Below are positions 24,012 through 32,767 of a DNA stretch of 64,000 nt, piece after piece. The stretch lies in contig CAIKMQ010000029.1 of the NCBI GenBank assembly GCA_903828565.1, positions 29,693 to 93,692 of the forward strand, read 5' to 3'. A program made the position numbers and the translations under genes. The notes below the pieces were generated by a model. The model was not told the origin of the DNA. It worked only from the letters and a program-made list of their open reading frames with translations, and did not search any database. How positions within the stretch are numbered: position 1 is the first letter of the stretch; every line of letters starts with the position of its first letter. This stretch comes from an uncultured Leptolinea sp. (GTDB taxonomy: Bacteria > Chloroflexota > Anaerolineae > Anaerolineales > Anaerolineaceae).

Positions 24012-24596
24012 TTAGAACAGGCGGGGAATGGCCGGAGCTGTGAGGATCTCCGCCTGCCAGATATCATCCACAAAAGCCAGCATGTCATCCAGCAGCATCT
24101 GCTGATCCGGGCGGTCATGCTGAGCCGGCCGCAGGCTGATGAGCAGCGTGCCATATCCGGACAGTACTTTGAAATAGCGCTGGCAAAGGCGCAGTAAACG
24201 CTGACGTTCTGCCAGCTGGACATTCTCATCATAGAAAGTCGCCAGTAGATCCAGTACTAGTGTGGCGGGGGATGGGGTGGAACGTTGCCGTGCCAGCAAG
24301 GCAGCGGCTGCCAGCAGTGATTCCATCTGATAACAGGTAAAAGCACGTGCCAGGTTGATGCGCTGCAGCATGGCATCCATATTCTCTGTGTGACGGCGCA
24401 CAGCGCGCGCTACCAGGTAAGCGTTAAAGTGATTTCCACCATCCAGTACATGCACCGGCCCGTTCAGAGAGCAGCGCGCGGCCGTTTCCAGCATCAAATT
24501 GCGGCCGGCGTGCGGCGCCAACACAGCCAGGGTCTTTCCGCTGGCGGGGTCGGGCAGGAAGGTGGTGGAGGGGGAGGCGTACGAGATGATGTTCAT
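24012..24596 (-). CDS. Degenerate RecA-fold (ImuA-like?) protein of the PolB2 cassette
   Basis: This protein of about 194 residues looks like a small RecA/ImuA-type ATPase core. The strand-loop at 23-34 (LAVLAPHAGRNL) sits where a Walker A motif should be, but lacks the consensus G-x4-GK(S/T), having Arg for Lys. A Walker-B-like strand is TLVLDLLATFYDE, and a later strand is GTLLISLRP. It may therefore bind DNA or partners without hydrolysing ATP. The start at 24596 is leaderless: TATAAT ends 6 nt upstream and there is no ribosome site. It is the first gene of the polymerase operon. ImuA-like function is an analogy, not a homology claim. Confidence 0.65.
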   Translation of the reverse strand: MNIISYASPSTTFLPDPASGKTLAVLAPHAGRNLMLETAARCSLNGPVHVLDGGNHFNAYLVARAVRRHTENMDAMLQRINLARAFTCYQMESLLAAAALLARQRSTPSPATLVLDLLATFYDENVQLAERQRLLRLCQRYFKVLSGYGTLLISLRPAQHDRPDQQMLLDDMLAFVDDIWQAEILTAPAIPRLF

Positions 24597-24602
24597 ACTG
24601 TT

Positions 24603-24631
24603 ATTATATAGAATATATGTTCTAATGTCAA
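24603..24631 (-). promoter_or_regulatory. Promoter with LexA-like operator for the PolB2 cassette
   Basis: On the minus strand TTGACA (24631-24626) and TATAAT (24608-24603) are a perfect consensus with 17-nt spacing. Between them lies the 16-nt near-palindrome TAGAACATATATTCTA (24624-24609), which matches the GAAC-N4-GTTC SOS box of Gram-positive LexA with one mismatch. The ATG follows the -10 box by 6 nt. Confidence 0.8.
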
Positions 24632-24763
24632 CTATTGGCTGCAAGATCCACCCAAATGACGGTATGTTAAAAAAAGGTAATATCAGGTTGGTGATTTACT
24701 GCACATGACAAAAATGGTAGTGGCAAGTATCCTTGTTACAGCACGTAGTTTGCGGGAGGTGCC

Positions 24764-25261
24764 ATGTTGGAAGTTGTCGTAGCCGGGGGCATGATTTTTT
24801 GCGCCGTGCTAGCCATTCGATCATCGCATTTATTGCAGTCGGCGATTTGGTTGGCAGGCAGCAGCGCGTTCACTGCCATATTACTTTATTTGATGGGGGC
24901 GCCGCAGATCGCTGTGATCGAGTTGAGCGTAGGCGCGGGGTTGGTAACTGTATTGTTCGTATTTGCCATCAATATCACCGGAGAGGATGCCAGCACAGTG
25001 CTGCCGTCCATTCCCCGACCAGTGGCGTGGGCAGCGGTGGTGTTAGCCATCGCCGCGTTTGCGTGGATGGTCCTTCCGGGGCAGCAGCCTGCTTTGACAG
25101 AGGCTGGCCCGGCTGTATTTACCAGTGTCTTATGGAAGGATCGAGCGGTGGATATGGTACTGCAGGTAGCCCTGATCTTTGCGGGTGTCTTGGGCATTCT
25201 AACTCTGCTAGGCGGCCATGAAGATACCGGCGAAGTCGCGGGAGGTGCTCATGATCATTGA
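24764..25261 (+). CDS. Group 4 hydrogenase membrane subunit, NuoJ/MbhD-E-like (DUF4040)
   Basis: This 165-residue membrane protein has about five hydrophobic helices. The segment LYLMGAPQIAVIELSVGAGL is typical of the DUF4040/MbhD region. The C-terminal part (DRAVDMVLQVALIFAGVLGI) resembles MbhE or the end of MrpA, so it combines features of small Mrp-type subunits. It belongs to the proton/sodium-translocating arm of the complex. GGGAGGTG precedes the ATG. It is the first gene of the hydrogenase operon. The upstream 160 nt to the divergent PolB2 cassette contains no clear sigma-70 promoter for it. Confidence 0.8.
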   Translation: MLEVVVAGGMIFCAVLAIRSSHLLQSAIWLAGSSAFTAILLYLMGAPQIAVIELSVGAGLVTVLFVFAINITGEDASTVLPSIPRPVAWAAVVLAIAAFAWMVLPGQQPALTEAGPAVFTSVLWKDRAVDMVLQVALIFAGVLGILTLLGGHEDTGEVAGGAHDH

Positions 25262-25562
25262 ACCCCGTCTGGTGATCACCATGGCAGTGATCTGCCTGGT
25301 TGGAATTGGTATTTACGGCCTGCTGATCACCCGTAATCTTATTAAGGTCATTGTCGCACTCCAGATCCTTGTAAAGGGTGCCATTTTAGCACTGGTGCTG
25401 GCGGCTGAATTGCAGGGGCAGATCCAGCTGGGACAATCCATGGCGCTGACATTGATCGTTGCTGATACCATCGTGGCAGTAGTCGGGTTGGCGCTGGGTT
25501 TGCAGGTTCGCCGGCGTGTCGGTTCGCTGGACCTTCGCGACCTTTCCAAATTAAAGGGATGA
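25251..25562 (+). CDS. Group 4 hydrogenase membrane subunit, NuoK/MnhC-like
   Basis: This protein of about 103 residues has three hydrophobic helices and the NuoK/MrpC pattern: GIGIYGLLITRNLIKVIVAL, then LALVLAAELQG and ALTLIVADTIVAVVGLAL. In Mrp antiporters and complex I this subunit lies between the antiporter-like subunits and the quinone/hydrogenase module. The ATG at 25251 has GGGAGGTG just upstream and overlaps the preceding gene by 11 nt. The longer frame from 25218 lacks a ribosome site. Confidence 0.88.
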   Translation: MIIEPRLVITMAVICLVGIGIYGLLITRNLIKVIVALQILVKGAILALVLAAELQGQIQLGQSMALTLIVADTIVAVVGLALGLQVRRRVGSLDLRDLSKLKG

Positions 25563-27313
25563 TCATGCCTGCTCTATTGACACTCTGTACAATTCTCGTT
25601 CCCTGGCTGGGTGCAGTAGCCATCTGGATGTTGGGAGATAAAAGACAAAAGACTGTCGGACCGGTAGCCGTGACTTTCTCCGTTCTTGCGGCACTGGCCG
25701 CCCTCTGCCTGTATCCATTCGCGACAGCCGGTGTGGTAGTGAGCATCCCGATGGGCGATGCATTTGGGAGCCTGTCTTTTCGACCGGACGGATTGGCTGC
25801 CCTTCTCACTGTAATCGCCACTGTCATTGGTAGCCTGGCAGTGATTTTTTCACTGGATTACATGAAGGGTGAGCATCAACTTCCACGATACTACTCCTTC
25901 ATTCTGCTTTTTATTGGTGCGATGGCTGGACTGGTTCTGAGCAGCAGCCTGCTATACCTCTTTTTCTTTTGGGAAATAACAGCACTTAGTTCTTATGCCT
26001 TGATCTCCTTCAATAATGATGATCCCAAAGCAGTTCGCGGTGGTATCAAAGCTCTGATCATGACCCAGGTAGGCGGTGCCGGATTGCTCGCCGGGGCGCT
26101 GGCTCTGTTTTCAGCGACTGGTAGTTTTGAAATCGATCAGGTTCTGGCGAATCCTGTGGCGATACCGGCCGGGCTACTGGCTTTTGCAGCCTTCGGGTTC
26201 CTGGTGGCAGCTGCTGCCAAATCTGCACAATTCCCATTTCAGACCTGGCTACCGGACGCGATGGAAGCGCCGACACCCATCAGCGCCTTGATTCACGCAG
26301 CTACCATGGTGAACGCGGGGGTATACCTGCTTGCCCGGTTTTACCCGGCGTTCGCAGAAGTACCCGGCTGGAAGACTGCCGTCATTGCGGTAGGCGTAAT
26401 CACTGCTTTCTCTGCTGCATTGATGGCCATTGTGGCCGGGGATATCAAGCGGGTTCTGGCATATTCCACAGTATCCCAACTTGGATATATGGTTTATGCC
26501 ATTGGACTCGGCGCGGTAGAAGCAGCGCAGTTCCACCTGTTGAGCCATGCCATCTTCAAAGCCTTGCTCTTCCTTTCAGCCGGTGCTGTGATCCACTCTG
26601 TAGGCACGCGGGATATTTTCCGCATGGGCGGGTTGGGGAAAAGGATGCCATTCACCCGGCTGGCTTTTGTGATCGGCTCACTGGCACTTGCCGGCATCCC
26701 CGTTCTCAATGGTTTCTGGAGCAAAGAATTGATCCTGGAAGCCGGGATGGAAACCGGACCGGCATGGGGTTATATTCTGATGCTGGCTGGTGCCGGCCTC
26801 ACTGCGCTGTACACTCTGCGTGTCACCTGGCTGGTATTTTACGGGAAACCTCGAGAAGATCTGCATGTTCATCCCGCGGGTAAAGCGATGAAGACCGCGT
26901 TGCTTCCCCTTGTGATTGGCAGTATATTCAGTTGGCTGCTGGTGGCATTCGTAACGCGGGTTTCAGCAAATACGATGCCATATCACCATATGGAGGCAAT
27001 GGACATTACCACACTGGTACAGGAAGTCATTATGAATCCGGGTACATTGATCGCCCTGGCGGTAATTCTTGCAGGGGCTGGCACCTGGCTTGTTTCACAG
27101 CGAGTTCGCTTTTTTGAAAAATCTCTGGGCTGGGCAGTGCACTCGATACAGGCCTCTTTTGGTATGGAATCGATCAATGATGCCATCACCAGGCTCGCCG
27201 GATTTGCAGGTGAAAAACTGCGGATTACTCAAACTGGCCTCATCAGCTGGAATTTGCTCTATGTGGTAATCGCTTTGATACTGGCCTGTATCTATCTGGC
27301 AGTGGGAGCATAA
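25559..27313 (+). CDS. Group 4 hydrogenase antiporter-like subunit, NuoL/MnhA-like
   Basis: This 584-residue polytopic protein of the proton-translocating antiporter family has about 14-16 helices. Conserved features are FFWEITALSSYALISFNNDD with the functional Glu in helix 5, KSAQFPFQTWLPDAMEAPTP, SALIHAATMVNAGVYLLARF and the broken helix 12 with KELILEAG. It pumps ions when ferredoxin-linked proton reduction or hydrogen oxidation drives the complex. It overlaps the NuoK-like gene by ATGA and is followed after 1 nt by a second antiporter-like gene. Confidence 0.93.
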   Translation: MIMPALLTLCTILVPWLGAVAIWMLGDKRQKTVGPVAVTFSVLAALAALCLYPFATAGVVVSIPMGDAFGSLSFRPDGLAALLTVIATVIGSLAVIFSLDYMKGEHQLPRYYSFILLFIGAMAGLVLSSSLLYLFFFWEITALSSYALISFNNDDPKAVRGGIKALIMTQVGGAGLLAGALALFSATGSFEIDQVLANPVAIPAGLLAFAAFGFLVAAAAKSAQFPFQTWLPDAMEAPTPISALIHAATMVNAGVYLLARFYPAFAEVPGWKTAVIAVGVITAFSAALMAIVAGDIKRVLAYSTVSQLGYMVYAIGLGAVEAAQFHLLSHAIFKALLFLSAGAVIHSVGTRDIFRMGGLGKRMPFTRLAFVIGSLALAGIPVLNGFWSKELILEAGMETGPAWGYILMLAGAGLTALYTLRVTWLVFYGKPREDLHVHPAGKAMKTALLPLVIGSIFSWLLVAFVTRVSANTMPYHHMEAMDITTLVQEVIMNPGTLIALAVILAGAGTWLVSQRVRFFEKSLGWAVHSIQASFGMESINDAITRLAGFAGEKLRITQTGLISWNLLYVVIALILACIYLAVGA

Positions 27314-27314
27314 T

Positions 27315-28820
27315 ATGCCGTTGAAACATTTCAGTACGTTACTAATACTACCCCTGGCATTTTCACCAGTGATCTACCTTTTTGGCAGGGTGGCTGGTAG
27401 CCTAGAAAAGAAAAACACCGGGCCCAATATCAGCCGCTGGTTGTTGATGGGTGTGATCTCAGGGGGCCTTTACGCACTTGTTCGTCTTTATCCGGTTTCC
27501 ATGGCAGGCGAGAAGGTTCGCGCCACATGGGGTACTGTATCCTTTCAGTTTGACGGCATCAGCCTGGTGTTGATCGGCTCTACGCTTATTCTGGGTTTGT
27601 TATCCACATTGTACTCTGGAAGATACCTGGCAGGTGAGACCGGAGAAGAGAAATACTATGCCCTCTTTTCTATACTGATCGGGTCCATCATCTGCCTTGT
27701 CAGTGCGGCGGATCTCTTTACCCTCTGGTTGTGCTTCGAGATCATGGCTGTCAGTACATATACCCTGGTGGCTTTCCACCGACAGAATGCAGCGGCGCTG
27801 GAGGCCGGTGTCAAGTATCTGGTTCAAAGTGCTCTGGGGTCGGTTCTGGTAATTCTTGGGATTGCTCTCGTTTTTGGTGAACGTGGATCACTGGCCTTGG
27901 ATACTCTGAAGGCGAGCGGAGCTCAAACATCCGGACTTCTGGCGGCAGGAGGGTTGATTCTGATCGGCTTCGGTATTAAAGCAGCCATTGTTCCACTGCA
28001 TACCTGGCTGCCGGATGCTCACTCGCAAGCGCCATCCGGTATGAGCGCGATGCTCTCCGGTGTTGTGATCGCGGCGGGGTTGACAGCCATGCTGCGTGCG
28101 CTATCTGCGTTGGGTGTTCCAGCTTCTGTCTGGGGGTGTGCATTCCTGACTCTTGGCGCGATCAATATGCTGGTTGGGAACCTGCTTGCCTTGAGGCAGG
28201 TAGAAGTAAAACGGATGCTGGCATATTCGAGCATCAGTCATATCGGCTACTTGCTCACCGGGTTGGGGTTTGCGCTGTATCTGGGTGTTATCAATGGCGC
28301 GGAAGGCGCATTCTTCCATCTGATGACTCATGCGATCATGAAGGGGCTGGCCTTTCTCGCTGCCGGGGCCTTCCTGTTTGTGCTTCTTCCGCATGATGGT
28401 TCGCATGGGCCGTTGAAGATCAAGGACTTGCAGGGTGCAGCGGGTAAGTACCCACTGGCCGCGCTCACTTTCAGTATCGCATTACTGGCATTGGGTGGTC
28501 TTCCTCCGTTGGCGGGCTTTATGTCCAAGTGGGTTATTTTTACTGCAGGTTTCATCGCAAAAGATGGCTGGATGACAGCAGCAGCTATTTTTATGGCGCT
28601 CAACAGTGTCCTTTCCCTCGCATACTACGCGCCTGTGATTAACCGCCTCTATCAACGGGAGAGTTCTGATCTGGTGAAGGCAGGATCAAAGATCCCTGCT
28701 AGTTTGAACATACCGCTGGTGATACTCGCGATTTCCACGCTATTGATCGGCCTTTATCCGGCCATTCTGCAGCCCATCTATCAGCTGGCGGGTAAAAACC
28801 TGCTGGCCCTTTTCTTCTAG
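27315..28820 (+). CDS. Group 4 hydrogenase antiporter-like subunit, NuoN/MnhD/MbhH-like
   Basis: This 501-residue polytopic protein of the same antiporter family has LFTLWLCFEIMAVSTYTLVA with the helix-5 Glu, then KAAIVPLHTWLPDAHSQAPS, GMSAMLSGVVIAAGL and KMGL-like late helices (GGLPPLAGFMSKWVIFTAGF). Having two different antiporter-like subunits places the complex among the larger energy-converting hydrogenases or their complex I relatives rather than the six-subunit Ech type. It starts 1 nt after the upstream stop and so is translationally coupled. Confidence 0.93.
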   Translation: MPLKHFSTLLILPLAFSPVIYLFGRVAGSLEKKNTGPNISRWLLMGVISGGLYALVRLYPVSMAGEKVRATWGTVSFQFDGISLVLIGSTLILGLLSTLYSGRYLAGETGEEKYYALFSILIGSIICLVSAADLFTLWLCFEIMAVSTYTLVAFHRQNAAALEAGVKYLVQSALGSVLVILGIALVFGERGSLALDTLKASGAQTSGLLAAGGLILIGFGIKAAIVPLHTWLPDAHSQAPSGMSAMLSGVVIAAGLTAMLRALSALGVPASVWGCAFLTLGAINMLVGNLLALRQVEVKRMLAYSSISHIGYLLTGLGFALYLGVINGAEGAFFHLMTHAIMKGLAFLAAGAFLFVLLPHDGSHGPLKIKDLQGAAGKYPLAALTFSIALLALGGLPPLAGFMSKWVIFTAGFIAKDGWMTAAAIFMALNSVLSLAYYAPVINRLYQRESSDLVKAGSKIPASLNIPLVILAISTLLIGLYPAILQPIYQLAGKNLLALFF

Positions 28821-28829
28821 GATAGTTCG

Positions 28830-29141
28830 ATGGAATTCATTCTGACACCACCCATCGCTTTCTTTCTATATATTCCCCTGGTATTTCTGATCGTCCTGCT
28901 TGGGCAAAAACTGGCAGGGACATCAAAAACAAGTGAATTAAAGTCATCACTATATGGATCAGGAGAAGAAGCGCCTACGCATTTTGCATCACCGGGTTAC
29001 AAGCCTTTCTTCCTGGTGGCACTCTTCTTCGCGATCTTACACCTTGGAATACTGGTTACCGGATCCGGCAACCTGCACCCGGTTGAAGCAATTTATCTGG
29101 GTGGTTTGATCCTGGCACTGGTCGCCCTGATCCTTGGATGA
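28830..29141 (+). CDS. Group 4 hydrogenase membrane subunit, NuoA-like
   Basis: This 103-residue protein has three hydrophobic helices (about residues 5-27, 62-80 and 85-102). The loop with LYGSGEEAPTHFASPGYKPF, leading into FFLVALFFAILHLGILV, resembles NuoA (subunit 3 of complex I), which lines the junction between peripheral and membrane arms. NuoA-type subunits are absent from the simplest Ech enzymes. The gene is flanked by antiporter-like and small-subunit genes. Similarity is moderate, so the name is positional as well as sequence-based. Confidence 0.75.
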   Translation: MEFILTPPIAFFLYIPLVFLIVLLGQKLAGTSKTSELKSSLYGSGEEAPTHFASPGYKPFFLVALFFAILHLGILVTGSGNLHPVEAIYLGGLILALVALILG

Positions 29142-29154
29142 GGAGGTAGTTTTC

Positions 29155-29685
29155 ATGGATTTACCAAAAGCATGGGAAGCCGCATTAGTTGATTTGAAAA
29201 CCTGGGCAAGGATCAATTCTCCCTGGGCAATTCATTTCAACAGTGGTTCCTGCAATGGATGTGATATCGAAATTCTCGCAACCCTGACCCCGCGGTATGA
29301 CCTCGAAAGGCTGGGGATCAAATTACAGGGAAGCCCGCGTCACGCAGATGTTTTGATCTGTACGGGGCCGGTTACTCGCCAGGCGCGGGAACGACTGATC
29401 CGGACTTATGAGCAGATGCCAGACCCAAAATTCGTTGTTGCTGTTGGTTCTTGCGGCATCACCGGTGGAGCGTTTGAAGGGTGTTATAACGTGGCCAATG
29501 GTGTGGATAAAGTGATCCCGGTGGATGTATATATCCCCGGATGTCCCCCACGACCCGAAGCGATCATATTTGGTGTCAGCCAGCTGCTTCAATCCCTTCA
29601 GCCACCTAAAAAGGCAAAAAACCGGAACGCGATCGTAACAAACCCGATTACCGGATCGACACCTAAGAAGGGGGTGGGAGAATGA
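29155..29685 (+). CDS. Group 4 [NiFe] hydrogenase small subunit (NuoB-like)
   Basis: This 176-residue protein carries the proximal [4Fe-4S] cluster. Ligands are Cys33 and Cys36 (GSCNGCDIE), Cys100 (VGSCGITGG) and Cys130 (PGCPPRPE). Cys33 and Cys36 are two residues apart, as in group 4 hydrogenases, rather than the adjacent pair of NuoB. I chose the ATG at 29155 because GAGGAGG lies 8-10 nt upstream. The earlier in-frame ATG at 29134 is inside the preceding gene. It overlaps the NuoC-like gene by ATGA. Confidence 0.93.
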   Translation: MDLPKAWEAALVDLKTWARINSPWAIHFNSGSCNGCDIEILATLTPRYDLERLGIKLQGSPRHADVLICTGPVTRQARERLIRTYEQMPDPKFVVAVGSCGITGGAFEGCYNVANGVDKVIPVDVYIPGCPPRPEAIIFGVSQLLQSLQPPKKAKNRNAIVTNPITGSTPKKGVGE

Positions 29686-30242
29686 TAGTGACACAGACTG
29701 AAGAAAACTTAGAAGAAGTACAAACTTTGCTGGCGCAATTGGCAATAGCATATACCCGTCCGGAGGAAAATCGCATCGATGTGATCCTCCCACCCGCTAA
29801 GTTGGTTGAAGCAGCGCGTATTATGGAAGATACCGGCTTCTGGTATTTATCTGCGATCACCGGTGTGGATCATTCCAGTTCCGCGGACACTACCAATGAA
29901 GAAAAAGCCTGGCAGCGCGTTGTTGAAGGCGAGGAACAGACGGGTTTTGGTTATTCAGGGGTTCTGGAAGCCTTGTATCACTTTTGTAAGGGATCGGTTG
30001 TGGCTACTTTACGTGTGAGAATGGGGCATGCCAATCCCAATCTGCCGAGCATCTGCGGTGTTGTTCCTTCCGCTTCATTATACGAACGTGAATTGATGGA
30101 AATGTTTGGGATTTCAATTGAGGATACACCGGTAAAAGATCACCTGTTATTACCAGATGATTGGCCGGTTGGTGTTTACCCCCTGCGGAAGGATTTTAAA
30201 GGTTTTGGCCAGCCTGAAGTAGAAGGAGGCGCTAATGCCTGA
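29682..30242 (+). CDS. Group 4 hydrogenase NuoC-like subunit
   Basis: This 186-residue protein contains the 30-kDa complex I subunit domain, with YERELMEMFGISIEDTPVKD and LLLPDDWPVGVYPLRKDF at the C-terminal half, the family's signature region. It is a structural subunit that packs on the large subunit. Residues about 60-90 form a polar insertion (SSSADTTNEEKAWQRVVEGE) not usual in NuoC. The start overlaps the small-subunit stop by 4 nt. The gene ends 8 nt inside the large-subunit gene. Confidence 0.9.
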   Translation: MIVTQTEENLEEVQTLLAQLAIAYTRPEENRIDVILPPAKLVEAARIMEDTGFWYLSAITGVDHSSSADTTNEEKAWQRVVEGEEQTGFGYSGVLEALYHFCKGSVVATLRVRMGHANPNLPSICGVVPSASLYERELMEMFGISIEDTPVKDHLLLPDDWPVGVYPLRKDFKGFGQPEVEGGANA

Positions 30243-31416
30243 AACCAAGCACGGAGATAAATTCATCGTTCCGATTGGGCCGCAGCACCCGGCACTAAAA
30301 GAACCCGGGCATTTTGAGTTCACAGTAGACGGGGAGACTGTTACAGGGGCATCTGTCAGGTTAGGCTTTGTCCATCGAGGGATTGAGAAAGCTGCTGAAG
30401 AGCGCACTTATATCCAGGATCTTTACCTGCTTGAGCGTATTTGCGGGATCTGTTCGCATGTGCATGCCATGGCTTTCGCTCTTGGGGTTGAAAAACTGGC
30501 AGGTGTCACGGTCCCAGAACGGGCACAGGCGATCCGTGTGCTGGTTGCGGAGATGGAACGCATCCACTCACACCTTCTCTGGCTGGGTGTAGCCGCTCAC
30601 GAAGCAGGTTTTGATACGCTATTCATGTATGCCTGGCGTGACCGGGAAAAAGTGATGGACCTGCTTGAGCAGTTATGCGGCAATCGGGTGAATTACTCGA
30701 TTAACGTACTTGGCGGGGTGAAGGAGGATGTCAATGATGTCATTCGCGACGGCATCCTCAGCGCCATGGATTACCTTGAGACACGCACCGTTCTATACCT
30801 GAAACTGGTTACGACCGAGCGCACACTCATCGGTCGGACTCGCGGAATCGGTATTATGGAAAAACAAACCGCCGCCCGGTTAGGCACCGTTGGTCCGACC
30901 GCGCGCGCCTCCGGTTTGGAGCGGGATATCCGCCTGGAAGCGCCGTATGCGGCATACTTGCAATATCCTGCCCGCATCGTTACAGAACAAACCGGCGACC
31001 TGGAAGCCCGGTTTATTGTCCGTGTCAAAGAACTTTACGAAAGTTTTCGCCTGATCAGGGGAATTCTCTCCACTTTACCCGGTGGCGAACTGACCACAAA
31101 AATGCCCCGCCGGATCCCTGAAGGGGAGACGATCTCCAGAGTAGAAGCACCTCGTGGTGAACTTTTCTATTACATAAAAAGCAATGGATCTGATAAACCT
31201 GACCGGGTGAAAGTGCGAACCCCCAGCATCAATAATTTTGCTTCTGTGATGGCAACTGCTGTGGGTCATAAACTGGCTGACATTCCCATGATCTTATCGG
31301 GGATTGACCCCTGTTTTTCCTGCAATGACCGCATGGTTTCCATCCGCGGTAGTGAGGGTCAGCAGGCAGTGGATTGGGAAGAGCTGCGATTGTATGGAAT
31401 AGAGTATTACCGATGA
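30235..31416 (+). CDS. Group 4 [NiFe] hydrogenase large (catalytic) subunit
   Basis: This 393-residue NuoD-like protein retains both Ni-binding motifs that true NuoD lacks. L1 is ERICGICSHVH (Cys70, Cys73, His77). L2 is DPCFSCNDR (Cys360, Cys363). It is therefore a real [NiFe] hydrogenase that interconverts protons plus electrons and hydrogen. After Arg366 a 27-residue tail follows, as in E. coli HycE, where the endopeptidase HycI cuts after the equivalent Arg once nickel is loaded. A matching endopeptidase gene lies three genes downstream. GGAGG precedes the ATG. No hyp maturation genes are in the window. Confidence 0.96.
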   Translation: MPETKHGDKFIVPIGPQHPALKEPGHFEFTVDGETVTGASVRLGFVHRGIEKAAEERTYIQDLYLLERICGICSHVHAMAFALGVEKLAGVTVPERAQAIRVLVAEMERIHSHLLWLGVAAHEAGFDTLFMYAWRDREKVMDLLEQLCGNRVNYSINVLGGVKEDVNDVIRDGILSAMDYLETRTVLYLKLVTTERTLIGRTRGIGIMEKQTAARLGTVGPTARASGLERDIRLEAPYAAYLQYPARIVTEQTGDLEARFIVRVKELYESFRLIRGILSTLPGGELTTKMPRRIPEGETISRVEAPRGELFYYIKSNGSDKPDRVKVRTPSINNFASVMATAVGHKLADIPMILSGIDPCFSCNDRMVSIRGSEGQQAVDWEELRLYGIEYYR

Positions 31417-32348
31417 GCGAGAATATGAAAAGTATCCTTTCTTTACTCATTTTTCCAGGCGGGCTCGCCGTGATGGCAGCTGGGATGATCTATGAATACA
31501 TTGACCGTAAACTGGTTGCCCGGTTTCAGAATCGTGTTGGCCCACGCTGGTTCCAGCCCCTGGCAGATTTCATAAAACTCTTAGCCAAGGAAGAAGTAAT
31601 CCCTGAAGGCATACACCCGGTGTTATTTCAGTGGCTGCCAGTAGTAGCCATAGCCGGGGCATTAACTTCCGCCCTGTATGTACCCATGTTCGGAGTGGAG
31701 CCCGCGTTCCATTTTACAGGGGATCTGGTCGTCACGATCTATCTGCTCAGCATCCTGACCCTCTGTACCGGTCTGGCTGGTGCAAATGTTGCCAACCGGT
31801 TTTCGATCATCGGCGCTACGCGAACCCTTACTCAGCTTTTTTCCTATGAAGCACCATTTCTACTGGCACTCTTTGGTCCGGCGATCGCTGCTGGTAGTTG
31901 GGATATCGCTGTGATCGAGCAGTATGCCACCAGCCATCCCTGGCTGATGGTCTTCCAACCGATCGGCTTTCTCGTTGCTTTGATCGGGTTGATGGGCAAG
32001 CTGGAGCTGCCGCCTTTTGATGCCCCGGAAGCCGAGACGGAGATCGTCTCAGGCGCGTTGACCGAATACAGCGGCCGGGGTTATGCATTATTCCGCCTGG
32101 GAAGAAGCGTTGAGTTGGTGATCGGCCTGACGCTTGTAGCGGCATTCTACCTGGGGGGAGTGGCAAATCCGCTCCTTTTCCTGGCAAAGACTCTTGGTCT
32201 GCTTCTTATAATCGCTGCTTTGCAATCCTTATTTGCGCGTTTACGTATTGACCAGACTGTTGGCCTCTGGTGGCGCAGTGGTGCTGTGCTTGTGTTGCTC
32301 CAGTTACTGGTATTGATCGCTCTCAAGTACTTTGGAGTTGCTATATGA
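31413..32348 (+). CDS. Group 4 hydrogenase membrane anchor subunit, NuoH/HycD-like
   Basis: This integral membrane protein of about 311 residues has eight hydrophobic helices. It contains the conserved NuoH/EchB stretch NRVGPRWFQPLADFIKLLAK near residue 40 and LELPPFDAPEAETEIVSG near residue 195, whose acidic residues face the peripheral arm. It links the hydrogenase module to the ion-pumping arm. The ATG at 31413 overlaps the large-subunit stop. The longer frame is only an internal out-of-frame extension into that gene. Confidence 0.94.
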   Translation: MSENMKSILSLLIFPGGLAVMAAGMIYEYIDRKLVARFQNRVGPRWFQPLADFIKLLAKEEVIPEGIHPVLFQWLPVVAIAGALTSALYVPMFGVEPAFHFTGDLVVTIYLLSILTLCTGLAGANVANRFSIIGATRTLTQLFSYEAPFLLALFGPAIAAGSWDIAVIEQYATSHPWLMVFQPIGFLVALIGLMGKLELPPFDAPEAETEIVSGALTEYSGRGYALFRLGRSVELVIGLTLVAAFYLGGVANPLLFLAKTLGLLLIIAALQSLFARLRIDQTVGLWWRSGAVLVLLQLLVLIALKYFGVAI

Positions 32349-32767
32349 AAATCGGCAGCCTGATCGGTGATATTCTTAAATCATTCTTCAAGAAACCCGC
32401 AACCATCCTTTACCCGGTTGAGCGGATCCACGCTCCGGAAAGATATCGCGGCCAATTATTCTGGGAGCCGGAAAAATGCAGCGGTTGCCAACTGTGCGTA
32501 AAAGACTGTCCCAGTAATGCCATTGAACTGATCGTGCTGGATAAAGTAAATAAACGCTTTGTGATGCGGTACGATAAGGATAAATGCACCTATTGCGCGC
32601 AATGCGTGGCTAGCTGCAGATTTGCCTGCCTGAATATGAATTCAGACCAATGGGAATTGGCATCCCTGCGTAAAGAACCTTTTACGGTCTATTATGGCAA
32701 AGATGAAGATGTCAGTTTCCTCCTGGCAGAGCGAGCTGCAACAAGCCATCTGCATTCCACGGAGTAA
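32345..32767 (+). CDS. Group 4 hydrogenase ferredoxin-like subunit, NuoI-like
   Basis: This 140-residue protein has two [4Fe-4S] motifs: Cys45, 48, 51 and 55 (KCSGCQLCVKDCP) and Cys81, 84, 87 and 91 (KCTYCAQCVASC). It should pass electrons between an external donor, most likely reduced ferredoxin, and the small subunit. There is no NADH-binding NuoEFG module in the operon, which supports ferredoxin as partner. The ATG at 32345 overlaps the NuoH-like stop. The second cluster motif lacks the usual terminal Pro. Confidence 0.93.
   Translation: MKIGSLIGDILKSFFKKPATILYPVERIHAPERYRGQLFWEPEKCSGCQLCVKDCPSNAIELIVLDKVNKRFVMRYDKDKCTYCAQCVASCRFACLNMNSDQWELASLRKEPFTVYYGKDEDVSFLLAERAATSHLHSTE

Noticed and set aside
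25251..32767. Annotation of the operon as NADH dehydrogenase (complex I, nuo)
   Set aside because: The large subunit has both Ni-binding CxxC motifs and a cleavable tail, the small subunit has CxxC, a maturation endopeptidase follows, and there are no NuoEFG genes.
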